Below, piece by piece: positions 9,382 to 17,630 of a DNA stretch of 33,337 bases. Position 1 is the first letter of the stretch; the number at the start of each line of letters is the position of its first letter. Position numbers and translations under genes: made by a program. The notes beneath the pieces are model-generated. The model made no database searches, was not told the origin of the DNA, and worked only from the letters and a program-made list of their open reading frames with translations. Origin of the DNA: a virus; the IMG/VR virus record IMGVR_UViG_3300021185_004134, positions 1 to 33,337 of that record. One strand, given 5' to 3'.

Positions 9382-9446
9382 TTGACACCGATAGGCACAC
9401 GCAGTGTATCATAGCGACTCGCATTTGCGAAACAACCAGAAAGGAG
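9382..9446. promoter_or_regulatory. overlapping divergent promoters with a small palindrome
   Basis: Plus strand: TTGACA (9382-9387) with a -10 candidate TATCAT (9407-9412, 19-bp spacing) or TGTATC (17-bp spacing) drives the replication operon. Minus strand: TTGTTT (9435-9430), 16 bp, then TATGAT (9413-9408) drives SNF2 and the exonuclease. The two -10 boxes occupy the same bases, so polymerase could serve only one direction at a time. TCGCATTTGCGA (9419-9430) is an inverted repeat inside the minus-strand spacer and could be an operator. The plus-strand ribosome binding site AAAGGAG ends at 9446. Confidence 0.65.
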
Positions 9447-9454
9447 AATGAAAA

Positions 9455-9793
9455 GTGGCAAAAGTTTTTGTTGTTTCTGAGACCCAGAAACATAATATTA
9501 TTCCTGCAGCAGATTTCGGTGACATAGAAATTGTGCTGCCGCCAAACCAAGCGCAGGTTATTTTCTCGTCCGGTCCGACAGTGCAACGAGTCAAGCGGGC
9601 GCTAGAAGATTTCTGCGACGACGACTACCTCTTGTTTATTGGTGACCCCACCGCCATTAGTATTTTAGCTGCAGTTGCTGCCGCTAAGAACTCTGGCCGG
9701 TACAAGGCGCTGAAGTGGGACAAGCAGGAACGTCGCTACTTACCTATCCAGATCGACTTATTTCCACACAGGAGAGATAACGACGATGATTGA
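9455..9793 (+). CDS. unknown conserved-looking phage protein, 112 aa
   Basis: The start is GTG 9455, eight bases after AAAGGAG; an ATG at 9448 opens only a ten-codon frame. This is the first gene of the replication operon. The sequence begins with alternating strands (MAKVFVVSET, then IEIVLPPNQAQVIFSSGP), has a DDDYLLFIGDPTAISILAAV segment suggesting a small alpha/beta fold, and ends with a charged tail. No catalytic signature was recognised. It overlaps the following gene by 8 bases. Position implies an accessory role in replication or early control, but this is context only. Confidence 0.75.
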   Translation: MAKVFVVSETQKHNIIPAADFGDIEIVLPPNQAQVIFSSGPTVQRVKRALEDFCDDDYLLFIGDPTAISILAAVAAAKNSGRYKALKWDKQERRYLPIQIDLFPHRRDNDDD

Positions 9794-10328
9794 TTTTGAA
9801 AAAGATGCAGACGCGCTGAAGCTGCAGGACGACGATATCGAAGGTATCGCAGGATTAGCAAAAAGAGCTAAAGAATTAGAGAAAGAGGTCGACGACCTTG
9901 AAGTGGTCATGAAAGAGAGAAAGGACCAACTTCGTAAATTAACTGAGCAGTCCATTCCAGAAGCCTTAGCCCAAGTTGGCATGCAGGGTTTCATTATGGA
10001 AGACGGTAGTAGAATCGAGCTGAAGGCATTTTACTCAGCTAGTATCTCTGCTGCTCGCAAGGCCGAGGCGTTTCAGTGGCTGCGCGATCATGGGATGGAC
10101 GACATCATTAAGAACACTGTCTCGATCCGATTTGGACGAGGCGAAGACGAGCTTTGCAGCCGTCTACTGAATCTACTTGGTCAGCAAGGCTATCCGGCCG
10201 AGCAGGCTGAGAAGATAGAACCGATGACCTTGAAGGCATTTGTTCGAGAGCAGACCGAGCGGGGGAATGATTTCCCGAGCGACTTGTTCGGCGCTTACGC
10301 AGGCCAAAAAGCAATTATTAAATCTTAA
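9786..10328 (+). CDS. coiled-coil replication-module protein, 180 aa, function unknown
   Basis: ATG 9786 overlaps the preceding gene end; GGAGAG lies upstream. Residues ~20-58 form a strongly predicted charged coiled coil (KRAKELEKEVDDLEVVMKER), followed by a compact domain with an IELKAFYSASIS strand pair and a C-terminal PMTLKAFVREQ motif. Proteins with this coiled-coil-plus-domain layout are commonly found beside the gene family that follows here in phage replication modules (recollection, not searched). A role in binding DNA or bridging replication proteins is possible. No enzymatic residues are evident. Confidence 0.7.
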   Translation: MIDFEKDADALKLQDDDIEGIAGLAKRAKELEKEVDDLEVVMKERKDQLRKLTEQSIPEALAQVGMQGFIMEDGSRIELKAFYSASISAARKAEAFQWLRDHGMDDIIKNTVSIRFGRGEDELCSRLLNLLGQQGYPAEQAEKIEPMTLKAFVREQTERGNDFPSDLFGAYAGQKAIIKS

Positions 10329-10348
10329 AGACAAAAGGAAAACGAAAA

Positions 10349-11125
10349 ATGGCTAAATCAGTAGCAGTAGCAGGTAACACCGCAGTGGCGGTCGCAATGA
10401 ACTTTGAAGGTGACGCACAAAGCGGTTTTGAGGAAATGAATCAGGACGACTTTGCATTACCGTTCTTGAGAATCCTGACTAATATGAGTCCAGAGATTGG
10501 TGAGGTTGATGGGGCAAGCCCCGGCATGCTTTACAACTCGGTCACCGGCGAACTGTTCGACGGCAAGAAAGGCGTCGAAGTAATTCCCTGCAGTTATGTA
10601 CGTCAGTACATTGAGTGGGCACCGCGTGGATCAGGAAGTGGCGGTCCTCTAAACATCTATCCTGCAACGAGCGACATCTTAAGCCGCACGCACAGGGAGC
10701 CGGGCGATAACCGTGACTATCTCGATAACGGTAATTATATCGAAAACACAGCTAACCATTACGTGCAAGTGCTCGACGAGAATGGTGTCGCCAGTCCTGC
10801 CCTCATTGTCATGAAATCCACGCAGCTTAAGATGAGCCGCAAGTGGAACAGCATGATGATGTCAGTAAAACTGCAGGGCAAAAACGGCCTGTTCACGCCT
10901 CCGATGTACTCTCAAGTCTATCGACTCACCGTCGTCAGCCAAGAGAATGCCAAGGGCAAGTGGCATGGTTGGAATTGCGAGCGAATTGGTGACGTTCAAG
11001 ACGCCAATGCGTATACACAGGCAAAGACTTTTGCCGAAAGTATTAGCTCGGGAGACGTAAAAGCTAAGCATCAGGATGAAAATAAGCCTGACGCAACAGG
11101 CGGGGAGTCACACAGCCACTTTTAA
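10349..11125 (+). CDS. conserved phage replication-module protein, possibly ssDNA-binding, 258 aa
   Basis: The ATG at 10349 is preceded by AAAAGGAAA. After a short Ala/Val-rich N-terminus, residues ~28-45 read FEEMNQDDFALPFLRIL and are followed by a strand-rich body with IPCSYVRQYIEWAPRG and a KSTQLKMSRKWNSMMM segment. The C-terminus is a short acidic/polar tail. Strand-rich core plus acidic tail between a coiled-coil protein and a primase is suggestive of a single-stranded DNA-binding protein, but the acidic tail is weak and no OB-fold signature can be proven by eye. Treat the function as a hypothesis. A GC-rich hairpin follows the stop and may cap this transcript segment. Confidence 0.6.
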   Translation: MAKSVAVAGNTAVAVAMNFEGDAQSGFEEMNQDDFALPFLRILTNMSPEIGEVDGASPGMLYNSVTGELFDGKKGVEVIPCSYVRQYIEWAPRGSGSGGPLNIYPATSDILSRTHREPGDNRDYLDNGNYIENTANHYVQVLDENGVASPALIVMKSTQLKMSRKWNSMMMSVKLQGKNGLFTPPMYSQVYRLTVVSQENAKGKWHGWNCERIGDVQDANAYTQAKTFAESISSGDVKAKHQDENKPDATGGESHSHF

Positions 11126-11132
11126 GTCTTTT

Positions 11133-11158
11133 GCCGGAGGGGCAACCCTCCGGCCTTT
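11133..11158 (+). terminator. GC-rich hairpin, partial terminator or mRNA-stabilising stem
   Basis: A 9-bp stem GCCGGAGGG / CCCTCCGGC with a GCAA (GNRA-type) tetraloop is followed only by CTTTAC. The poor T-run and the co-directional primase 16 bases later suggest attenuation or 3'-end protection rather than complete termination. Confidence 0.6.
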
Positions 11159-11173
11159 ACCCGAGAAAGAAGA

Positions 11174-12703
11174 ATGGAAAAGCTAGAAAAATTTATGGCC
11201 ATCTTCGAGGGCCTAGACTGTGCCTACGGTACTTATCGTGTTTCAGGCGAGCCGAATGCAAAAGGCAAGAGCACTGGTCAGGCGCTCGTGGTACGCAAAG
11301 CGCCGACCAAGGACCTGTGGCAGCGCCACTTTGACGGCATAGACCCGTCACTAGGAATCATCCCAATACGCGCCGACAATAGCTGTACGTGGGGCGCGAT
11401 AGACATCGACCAGTACCCGCTAGACCTGCAGGCGCTGATCGAAAAGATTAAGAAGCTTGGCCTGCCGCTTGTTACCTTCCGCAGCAAGTCAGGTGGCGCG
11501 CACGTATACTGCTTTACGAAGACGCCAGTGCCTGCCGGTGATATGCAAAAGTATCTGACTGCATGCGGTGGCCTGCTCGGTGAGGCGGGGCGCGAGATAT
11601 TCCCGAAACAATCTGAAATCCTAGTCGAGCGTGGTGACACCGGCAACTACCTTAACCTGCCTTACTTTGGCGGTGAGAAGACCTTGCGCTACGCGCTTAA
11701 GGAAGACGGCAACAGCGCGACGCTTGACGAGTTTTTTGCTATCTACGAGGCCAACGTCCAAGACGCTTTGGTCACGCCTAAGCCTCCTGAGAAACCCGAT
11801 ACACCCGTGAAGGATGGGCCGCCATGCCTGCAGGCTCTCTGCTCGCAGGGCTTTCCTGAAGGCTCACGGAATAACGGAATGTTCAGCGTCGGCATCTACC
11901 TCAAGAAAGCTTTTCCTACCGGATGGGAAGACAAGCTGATGGAGTACAATCAAAAGTATTTTAATCCGCCCCTTGCTTTGCAGGAAATCTTGCTCATTCA
12001 GAAGCAGCTCGAGAAAAAGGAATACCGCTACAAGTGCAAGGATGACCCCATCAAATCATTCTGCAACCCTGCTTTGTGCAGGCAGCGCAAGCACGGAATT
12101 GGGGGTGATGGACCTGACAGCCCGCAGCTCACCTCACTAAGCAAGTACGCGAGCGAGCCGCCACTGTGGTTCCTAGACGTGAACGGGAAACGCATAGAGC
12201 TTGAGACCGAGAGTCTGTTTAATCAGATGTTTTTTCAGAAGGCGTGCATGGAGCGGCTGAACGTACTGCCGCCGACAGTTAAAAAGCCTGACTGGGAGGC
12301 CCTTATCAACGAGCTGCTGAGTGAGATGGTCGAGATGCAGGCCATCACCGAGGCGAGCGAAGACACCACAATCACCGGCCGGTTCGCTGATTTGGTTGAA
12401 GAGTTTACGACTCACCTGCAGCAGGCTATGGACCGCGACGAGATTCTCATGGGCCGAGTGTGGACTGATGAAGCAAACGGTGTTTCTTATCTACGGATCA
12501 AGGACCTCGAAGCGCATTTGAAGCGCAACAACTTCGGCGCGCTGTCGGCGCCTAAAATGGCGCAGCGGTTACGCGAGTTGGGTGGCGAGCCTAGCAGCAT
12601 AAACCTTAAAGGCCGCACGGCTCGGGTATGGAAGCTGCCTGTGTTTGATAAGCAGGACTCACCTTTCGATACGCCGACGAGCGACGATTCGGTGCCGTTC
12701 TAA
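11174..12703 (+). CDS. archaeo-eukaryotic-type (AEP) DNA primase, 509 aa
   Basis: The N-terminal ~200 residues match AEP primases of the kind often labelled TOTE conflict-system primase: CTWGAIDIDQYP supplies the metal-binding Asp77/Asp79 pair, and FRSKSGGAHVYCF supplies the S-x-x-x-H motif with His110. A middle domain (GFPEGSRNNGMFSVGIYLKK) resembles the primase C-terminal helical domain, and a Cys cluster (CKDDPIKSFCNPALC) near residues 290-306 may bind zinc. The C-terminal ~150 residues include a winged-helix-like segment. It synthesises primers for the polymerase two genes downstream. AGAAAGAAG precedes the ATG; the stop overlaps the helicase ATG by one base. Confidence 0.85.
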   Translation: MEKLEKFMAIFEGLDCAYGTYRVSGEPNAKGKSTGQALVVRKAPTKDLWQRHFDGIDPSLGIIPIRADNSCTWGAIDIDQYPLDLQALIEKIKKLGLPLVTFRSKSGGAHVYCFTKTPVPAGDMQKYLTACGGLLGEAGREIFPKQSEILVERGDTGNYLNLPYFGGEKTLRYALKEDGNSATLDEFFAIYEANVQDALVTPKPPEKPDTPVKDGPPCLQALCSQGFPEGSRNNGMFSVGIYLKKAFPTGWEDKLMEYNQKYFNPPLALQEILLIQKQLEKKEYRYKCKDDPIKSFCNPALCRQRKHGIGGDGPDSPQLTSLSKYASEPPLWFLDVNGKRIELETESLFNQMFFQKACMERLNVLPPTVKKPDWEALINELLSEMVEMQAITEASEDTTITGRFADLVEEFTTHLQQAMDRDEILMGRVWTDEANGVSYLRIKDLEAHLKRNNFGALSAPKMAQRLRELGGEPSSINLKGRTARVWKLPVFDKQDSPFDTPTSDDSVPF

Positions 12704-14199
12704 TGATCACTAAGGTGTTCGGCCCGCCCGGCTCGGGCAAGACCACGTTCCTTCTCAATGTCGTTGAGAAGGAGCTTGCCGACAATACGCTATCAAGTCA
12801 GATAGGTTACTTCTCGTTTACTCGCAAAGCTGCAGGTGAAGCTCGAGACCGAGCGATCCAGAAATTCCCTAGCCTGAACGCCGAGACTGATTTCCCGTGG
12901 TTCCGCACGCTACATAGCCTTGCCTATCATTGCCTAGGAGCAGGGGCCAAGGACCTGATGTCTGCCGAGGACTACGCGACTTTCGCCAAGGAAACCGGAC
13001 TTGAGGTATCAACCTCGCTAGAGGGCGACGAGTACATCGTGCGCGCGGACAACGCGATCCTGAACGAGATAAACATCGCACGCATTCGAGGCATAGACCT
13101 GCGGACACATTACAACCGCAGCAATATGGACATCGAATGGTTCTATTTTGAATTCGTCGAGCGCGCCTACCGCAAGTTTAAAGCGGCGCATATGCTGATG
13201 GATTTTACGGACCTGCTCGAGAGACTAATAGAGCAGGACGAACGCCTGCCCTCACTCGAGGTACTGATTGTCGACGAGGCACAGGACCTGTCACGCCTGC
13301 AGTGGAAACTGGTTATGGCATTAGCGGAGAAGGCGGACCGCACGTTCGTCGCAGGAGATGATGACCAAGCGGTATACACGTGGTCCGGTGCTGACGTAGA
13401 AAGCTTTCTGTCATGTGAAGGTGAGGTAAAGATTCTCGAGCAGTCCTATCGCGTACCGGCTAAAGTCCACTTCCTCGCAAACTCTATCGTGAAGCGAATC
13501 CAGAACCGGCAGGAGAAAATCTGGGCGCCACGACAAGAGCAGGGCGAGATAAATTATTACAACCAATTCGAGCAGGTGGATATTAGCGAGGGCGAGTGGC
13601 TGATTATGGCGTCCACGAATTACATGCTCAACGACCTCCATACTTGGATAAAGAACCAAGGCCTGCTCTTCGAGCGCCAAGGACAACGGAGCATCGCCGA
13701 TTCGGTGGTGACCTCGGTTGTTGGTTGGGAGAGGTTACGCAGGGGCCAGTCAATTGGCTACGACGTGTTGCGGCAAGTCTATAAGCACCTGCCTGCTTCC
13801 TCTATTAAGCGCGGGTTTAAGTCACTAAGGCATGCGGACCCAGAGGGCCTGTACGACATGGCCGAACTCAAGGCAAATCAGGGCCTACTCACCGACGCAA
13901 TTTGGCACGAAGCGCTGACCAAGATAGGCGAAGACAAGCGCGACTATCTAATTGCGGTGCTGCGGCGCGGTGCGAAGTTAGGTGTGAAGCCTGCTATACA
14001 ACTGTCCACGATTCACGGAGCCAAGGGCGGAGAGGCGGACAATGTTTTATTGCTCACGGACCTTTCGCCAAAGTTTGCAAAAGATTATGCGAAGAACGCC
14101 GATGATATAAATCGACTCCTGTACGTCGGCGTCACGCGCACGAGGCAGTCACTGCACATCGTGCTACCTAAGAATGAAGAAAGAGGATTTAGATTTTGA
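12703..14199 (+). CDS. UvrD/PcrA-like superfamily 1 DNA helicase, 498 aa
   Basis: All core SF1A motifs are visible: Walker A GPPGSGKTT (7-15), FSFTRKAAGEARDRA (motif Ia), the Phe-Arg-Thr-Leu-His segment, Walker B LIVDEAQD (Asp191-Glu192), GDDDQAVYTWSGAD (motif III), EQSYRVP (motif IV), STIHGAKGGEADNV (motif V) and YVGVTRTR (motif VI, about 474-481). It is shorter than bacterial UvrD (about 720 aa), as usual for phage versions with reduced 1B/2B insertions. It is expected to unwind duplex DNA 3' to 5' ahead of the polymerase. It starts on the last base of the primase stop and ends inside the polymerase start codon, so primase, helicase and polymerase are tightly coupled. Confidence 0.95.
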   Translation: MITKVFGPPGSGKTTFLLNVVEKELADNTLSSQIGYFSFTRKAAGEARDRAIQKFPSLNAETDFPWFRTLHSLAYHCLGAGAKDLMSAEDYATFAKETGLEVSTSLEGDEYIVRADNAILNEINIARIRGIDLRTHYNRSNMDIEWFYFEFVERAYRKFKAAHMLMDFTDLLERLIEQDERLPSLEVLIVDEAQDLSRLQWKLVMALAEKADRTFVAGDDDQAVYTWSGADVESFLSCEGEVKILEQSYRVPAKVHFLANSIVKRIQNRQEKIWAPRQEQGEINYYNQFEQVDISEGEWLIMASTNYMLNDLHTWIKNQGLLFERQGQRSIADSVVTSVVGWERLRRGQSIGYDVLRQVYKHLPASSIKRGFKSLRHADPEGLYDMAELKANQGLLTDAIWHEALTKIGEDKRDYLIAVLRRGAKLGVKPAIQLSTIHGAKGGEADNVLLLTDLSPKFAKDYAKNADDINRLLYVGVTRTRQSLHIVLPKNEERGFRF

Positions 14200-16064
14200 A
14201 TAGGACTGGATCATTATTTCCACAGAGCAGTGAGTGGCTACCGCCGCAGAATTTCCCTGACCTGTCGGAGGCAAAAGAGATTGCAATCGACCTTGAGACC
14301 TGCGACCCGAACCTAGAAAAGTTTGGGCCGGGTTGGCCGCGCAAAGACGGGTTCATTGTCGGCTACGCCGTAGCCGTTGACGGGTGGTGCGGTTACTATC
14401 CCATCGCGCACGGTGGTGGCGGTAACCTAGATAAAAGAATGGTCGAGGCGTGGATCACGGACATTCTAAAACTGCCCTGCCCTAAGGTTATGCACAATGC
14501 TGCCTACGACTTGGGTTGGCTGCTTGCGTCAGGGTTCGAGGTCCAAGGCACAATTATCGACACGATGATTGCTGCAGGGCTAGTCGACGAGAACCGTTAC
14601 AGTTACGCGCTCAACTCTTTAGGCTTCGACATGCTGAAGGAAGTTAAGAGCGAGGTGGCGTTGAAGCAGGCGGCGGCAGACTTTGGCGTTCATCCGAAGA
14701 AAGAACTGTGGAAGCTTCCCGCTAATTTTGTCGGCAGCTACGGCGAGCAGGATGCGGCACTGACTCTAAAGCTTTGGCATCACCTCGAGACCCTGCTGAG
14801 GCAGGAAGAGGTTGAGTCTATTTTCAAGCTTGAGACAGAGATACTGCCGGTGCTTGTCGGCATGACACTTAAGGGCGTTCGCTTTGATAGGGAAAAAGCA
14901 ATAGCGCTTACCGAAGAGCTTAAGCAGAAAGAAAAGAAGATGATGGCTTTTATCCGCAAGGAGGCAGGCGTACCTGTCGACATGTGGGCAGCGGCAAGCA
15001 TTGCTAAGGCGTTTGATAAGTTAAATGTCGCCTATCCGAAGACCGACAAGGGCGCGCCAAGTTTCACCAAGTCATTCCTTGAGGGGTGCGAGCACCCAAT
15101 TGCCAAGGCCATTGTTGAGGTGCGCGAGATAAATAAAACGCACAACACTTTCCTACAGCCGTATCTAGACGCCAGTGAGGCGACCGGGCGAATCCATTCG
15201 CACATTAACCAGTTGCGCGGTGAGGGCGGCGGCACGGTTACCGGACGACTGTCAATGAACCAACCGAACCTGCAGCAGGTGCCTGCACGCCATCCGATAA
15301 TCGGTCCGATGGTCCGCAGTTTATTCTTGCCTGAGGAGGGTGAACTCTGGGCGGCAAACGATTTCTCGAGTCAGGAGCCGAGGCTACTGGTGCATTATGC
15401 AAGCTTGTTGAAGTTGGATGGCGCCGAGAAAATGGCAGACGCATATCAAGAGGACCCCGATACCGATTTTCACCAGATGGTTGCGGACCTCGCAGGCATT
15501 AGCCGCAAACAGGCAAAGACAATTGGACTCGGTTTGATCTACGGCATGGGCGTTAAGAAGCTCGCGCTAGAGCTTGACATGCACGACGACGAAGCTAAGG
15601 AGTTAATCCAGACATTCCACGCGAAGGTCCCGTTCTTGAAATCCACAATTGGTGCGGTGCAGAAGCGCATCGAATACCCTGCTTCCGGCGGATCAATTCG
15701 CACACTGCTAGGTCGCAAGTGTAGGTTCCCATTGTGGGAGCCGCAGCAGTGGGGCATCAACAAAGCGCTGCCCTACGAAGAAGCTGCCGCTAAGTACGGC
15801 ACGCGCATCCGCCGAGCGATGACGTACAAGGGCACCAACAAATTGATTCAGGGTTCGGCTGCGGATCAGTGCAAGAGCGCTATGCTTGCCCTGCACAAGG
15901 CAGGCTTCAACATTATGCTGCAGGTGCATGACGAGATAGCCCTGTCGGTAAAGAGCCGTGAAGAGGCGGAGGAGGCCGCTAGAATCATGCGCGAAGCGGT
16001 GGAGCTTGCCGTGCCAAGCAAGGTAGATGTTGAGCTAGGGCCAAGTTGGGGTGAATCAAAGTAG
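14196..16064 (+). CDS. polA: family A DNA polymerase with 3'-5' exonuclease, 622 aa
   Basis: The start is TTG 14196, overlapping the helicase stop by four bases and preceded by GAAAGAGGA. Exonuclease motifs: Asp32-x-Glu34 (Exo I), Asn101/Asp105 (Exo II), Tyr182-x3-Asp186 (Exo III). Polymerase motifs: the TVTGRLSMNQPNLQ segment, motif A with Asp389, motif B RKQAKTIGLGLIYG (Arg437, Lys441, Leu445, Tyr449) and motif C HDE at 578-580. There is no 5' nuclease domain, as in T7-type phage polymerases. The residue equivalent to E. coli Phe762 is Leu445. This is the replicative polymerase of the phage. Confidence 0.97.
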   Translation: MNRTGSLFPQSSEWLPPQNFPDLSEAKEIAIDLETCDPNLEKFGPGWPRKDGFIVGYAVAVDGWCGYYPIAHGGGGNLDKRMVEAWITDILKLPCPKVMHNAAYDLGWLLASGFEVQGTIIDTMIAAGLVDENRYSYALNSLGFDMLKEVKSEVALKQAAADFGVHPKKELWKLPANFVGSYGEQDAALTLKLWHHLETLLRQEEVESIFKLETEILPVLVGMTLKGVRFDREKAIALTEELKQKEKKMMAFIRKEAGVPVDMWAAASIAKAFDKLNVAYPKTDKGAPSFTKSFLEGCEHPIAKAIVEVREINKTHNTFLQPYLDASEATGRIHSHINQLRGEGGGTVTGRLSMNQPNLQQVPARHPIIGPMVRSLFLPEEGELWAANDFSSQEPRLLVHYASLLKLDGAEKMADAYQEDPDTDFHQMVADLAGISRKQAKTIGLGLIYGMGVKKLALELDMHDDEAKELIQTFHAKVPFLKSTIGAVQKRIEYPASGGSIRTLLGRKCRFPLWEPQQWGINKALPYEEAAAKYGTRIRRAMTYKGTNKLIQGSAADQCKSAMLALHKAGFNIMLQVHDEIALSVKSREEAEEAARIMREAVELAVPSKVDVELGPSWGESK

Positions 16065-16119
16065 CCACGTATATTAGAATACTGTAAGCTTAATATACCG
16101 AAACAGAAAGGAGAAAATT

Positions 16120-16431
16120 ATGCCAACAGGCGTGTATGTCCGGCGCAAATTGAAGCGCAAAAAGAAGAGACCGAAGGGCTACGTGGCTCCTCCCTCGCCG
16201 TCTAAGCGAGAAACGCCGTGGGCTAACCTGTGCGTCCGGTCTGAGAATTACGCGATGCTGCGTGAGCTTGGGGAGTATTACGAGGCGCCGCTGAGCAAGA
16301 TCGCAGGATCGTTGATCACGCGCCATTTTATTGAGCTTTTGCGGCAGAGTGACCCAGAAAAAGCCGACGCGCTAGAGGAGGAATACAAAAATGAAAAATA
16401 CGCTAGTCAGCTCATTGAACTTGCCCGTTGA
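16120..16431 (+). CDS. small basic protein, possible ribbon-helix-helix DNA-binding protein, 103 aa
   Basis: AAAGGAGA lies just upstream of the ATG. The first 30 residues are strongly basic (RRKLKRKKKRPKG). Residues ~38-75 read like a strand followed by two helices (LCVRSENYAMLRELGEYY, then a Ser-Lys-Ile-Ala helix), the pattern of ribbon-helix-helix repressors, which would fit an operon-autoregulating role; this is by eye only. It follows the polymerase after 55 bases containing an AATACTGTA word also found in the 26.4-26.7 kb control region. The end overlaps the next gene by 41 bases. Confidence 0.65.
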   Translation: MPTGVYVRRKLKRKKKRPKGYVAPPSPSKRETPWANLCVRSENYAMLRELGEYYEAPLSKIAGSLITRHFIELLRQSDPEKADALEEEYKNEKYASQLIELAR

Positions 16432-16609
16432 GGTTGTCTACGAGATTCTGCCTGCAGAGTTCGGCTTGCCTGAACAGGTTGACATCGTGGCAGTGAATAT
16501 CAAAGTGAGAGGGCCAACCGGCCGCAAACGAAAGGTCGACGTGCTATCCATGCTCGACGAGGCGGAGGTATTCAGACTTGAAGACGAAACCGATCCAACA
16601 GGAGAATGA
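16391..16609 (+). CDS. small unknown protein, 72 aa
   Basis: ATG 16391 has a strong GAGGAGG upstream, inside the end of the preceding gene, which it overlaps by 41 bases in another frame. The peptide is strand-rich with an EVVYEILPAEFGLPEQVDIV stretch and a short basic turn (RGPTGRKRK), then an acidic C-terminus. No family recognised. It belongs to a chain of tiny overlapping genes after the polymerase, typical of phage early or middle genes. Confidence 0.65.
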   Translation: MKNTLVSSLNLPVEVVYEILPAEFGLPEQVDIVAVNIKVRGPTGRKRKVDVLSMLDEAEVFRLEDETDPTGE

Positions 16610-16610
16610 A

Positions 16611-16757
16611 ATGTCCGTTTATAAAATAGGGCCGAACTGGTACAAATCGATGGTCACCATTGGCACGACCAAGCACACGTTCTTCGGCTACAGCCGAGAG
16701 GAAGTTGCGGGCCGAGCTAAGCAGGAGATTGCAAAGAAGGAGACGCGCGATGTCTGA
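16611..16757 (+). CDS. tiny unknown protein, 48 aa
   Basis: ATG 16611 lies seven bases after AGGAG, one base past the previous stop, and the frame closes with TGA at 16757. The product begins MSVYKIGPNWYKSMVTIG and has a FFGYSREEVAGRAKQEIAKK segment: a strand-strand-helix pattern vaguely like the small DNA-binding N-terminal domain of integrases, but far too short for such an enzyme. Ribosome binding site, spacing and overlap (8 bases with the next start) make it a probable real gene. Confidence 0.6.
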   Translation: MSVYKIGPNWYKSMVTIGTTKHTFFGYSREEVAGRAKQEIAKKETRDV

Positions 16758-17004
16758 TTTCGTACTGCAATTTGACTACAGGGTAGCAGGCATTCCTTGC
16801 CAGATCGGAGTACTAAACTATGACTACACGCCTCCGGTCTCTCTAGACCCGCGCCAGTGTCACAGTGATCTTGAGTACTACGGGTATTCGGAAGTCGATT
16901 ACGTCGTCCTAGACCGCCGTGGAAGGCCTGCTGAGTGGCTGCAAAAGAAGGTGATTGACGACGGGGATATCATCGAAGAAATTAACGAGAGGATACGTTC
17001 ATGA
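16750..17004 (+). CDS. small unknown protein, 84 aa
   Basis: The start is ATG 16750 because AAGGAG is placed correctly before it; the frame is open further upstream but through the preceding gene. The product has a CQIGVLNYDYTPPVSLD segment, a repeated DYVV strand and a C-terminal acidic helix (DGDIIEEINERI). No family recognised. It overlaps the genes on both sides (8 bases upstream, ATGA downstream), consistent with a coupled operon. Confidence 0.7.
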   Translation: MSDFVLQFDYRVAGIPCQIGVLNYDYTPPVSLDPRQCHSDLEYYGYSEVDYVVLDRRGRPAEWLQKKVIDDGDIIEEINERIRS

Positions 17005-17195
17005 TTAAAAGAATAAAGGCTCTGTTACTGGGGCAGAAGCCTCTCGATGAGGACCAGATACTGCAGCTTTACATGGACGCAGCGAAGCACATCAAGCCCG
17101 CGCCACTGTTCGCCAAGGACTTCGTGCGCCTTGTCGAGGCCAAGCACGGCATTGTGGGCAAGTATAAAGTGGAGCCGGTTAACTATGGAGAGTGA
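17001..17195 (+). CDS. small unknown protein, 64 aa
   Basis: It begins at the ATGA overlap with the preceding stop. The 64-aa product has a basic N-terminus, a DEDQILQLYMDAAKHI helix and a short FAKDFVRLVEAKHG helix. No membrane segment or catalytic motif. The end overlaps the next start by 11 bases. Confidence 0.65.
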   Translation: MIKRIKALLLGQKPLDEDQILQLYMDAAKHIKPAPLFAKDFVRLVEAKHGIVGKYKVEPVNYGE

Positions 17196-17364
17196 AGACT
17201 TAAGCAGTAAGCCCTGCCGATGTGGCGAAACAATGGTGCAGATAATCGGGCACGACGAGAACGCCAAAAAAGAATTGGTCCCCGCGCGCCGAGGTTGGTA
17301 TTGTTTCAGTTGCCGACACTGGGACACGGCAGTATTGCGGGAGACGGTAGTTGAAGACTATTGA
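17185..17364 (+). CDS. small zinc-ribbon protein, 59 aa
   Basis: ATG 17185 is chosen to include both Cys pairs: CRCG near residue 11 and CFSC near residue 40, the spacing of a compact zinc ribbon. GGAG lies ten bases upstream. Small zinc ribbons of this type in phages bind nucleic acids or host transcription factors, but no target can be named. It overlaps its neighbours at both ends (11 and 14 bases). Confidence 0.65.
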   Translation: MESEDLSSKPCRCGETMVQIIGHDENAKKELVPARRGWYCFSCRHWDTAVLRETVVEDY

Positions 17365-17605
17365 AGAGTTCAGCCAGTTAGTTGTTGCGATGTACGACGA
17401 GATGTGGGCCGTCGTCGAAGAGATGGAGGACACTCTCGACATTGGACCTAGCGAGCTGATGTGCGTCTTGACTAATATGCTGTGCGACACGGCTCAGGGA
17501 TCAGGCATCCGCAAGGAAGTTTTCCTGCAGATGATGGAAATTCACTACGACGTGGATAGAAAAAAAGGCGAAGATTACATAGAAGAAGGGATCACGGTCC
17601 ACTAA
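17351..17605 (+). CDS. small acidic helical protein, 84 aa
   Basis: The start appears to be TTG 17351 with GGGAG upstream. The product is helical and acidic (VVAMYDEMWAVVEEMEDTL), contains CVLTNMLCDTAQG, and ends in GEDYIEEGITVH. No family recognised. It is the last gene of the replication operon; the next gene has its own promoter cassette after a 25-base AT-rich gap. Confidence 0.6.
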   Translation: MKTIEEFSQLVVAMYDEMWAVVEEMEDTLDIGPSELMCVLTNMLCDTAQGSGIRKEVFLQMMEIHYDVDRKKGEDYIEEGITVH

Positions 17606-17630
17606 CCTGTTGATTTAGTTAATTAAAATA

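Noticed and set aside
16611-16757. Integrase N-terminal fragment
   Set aside because: Only a faint strand-strand-helix similarity; the gene is 48 codons with its own stop and no catalytic domain nearby.
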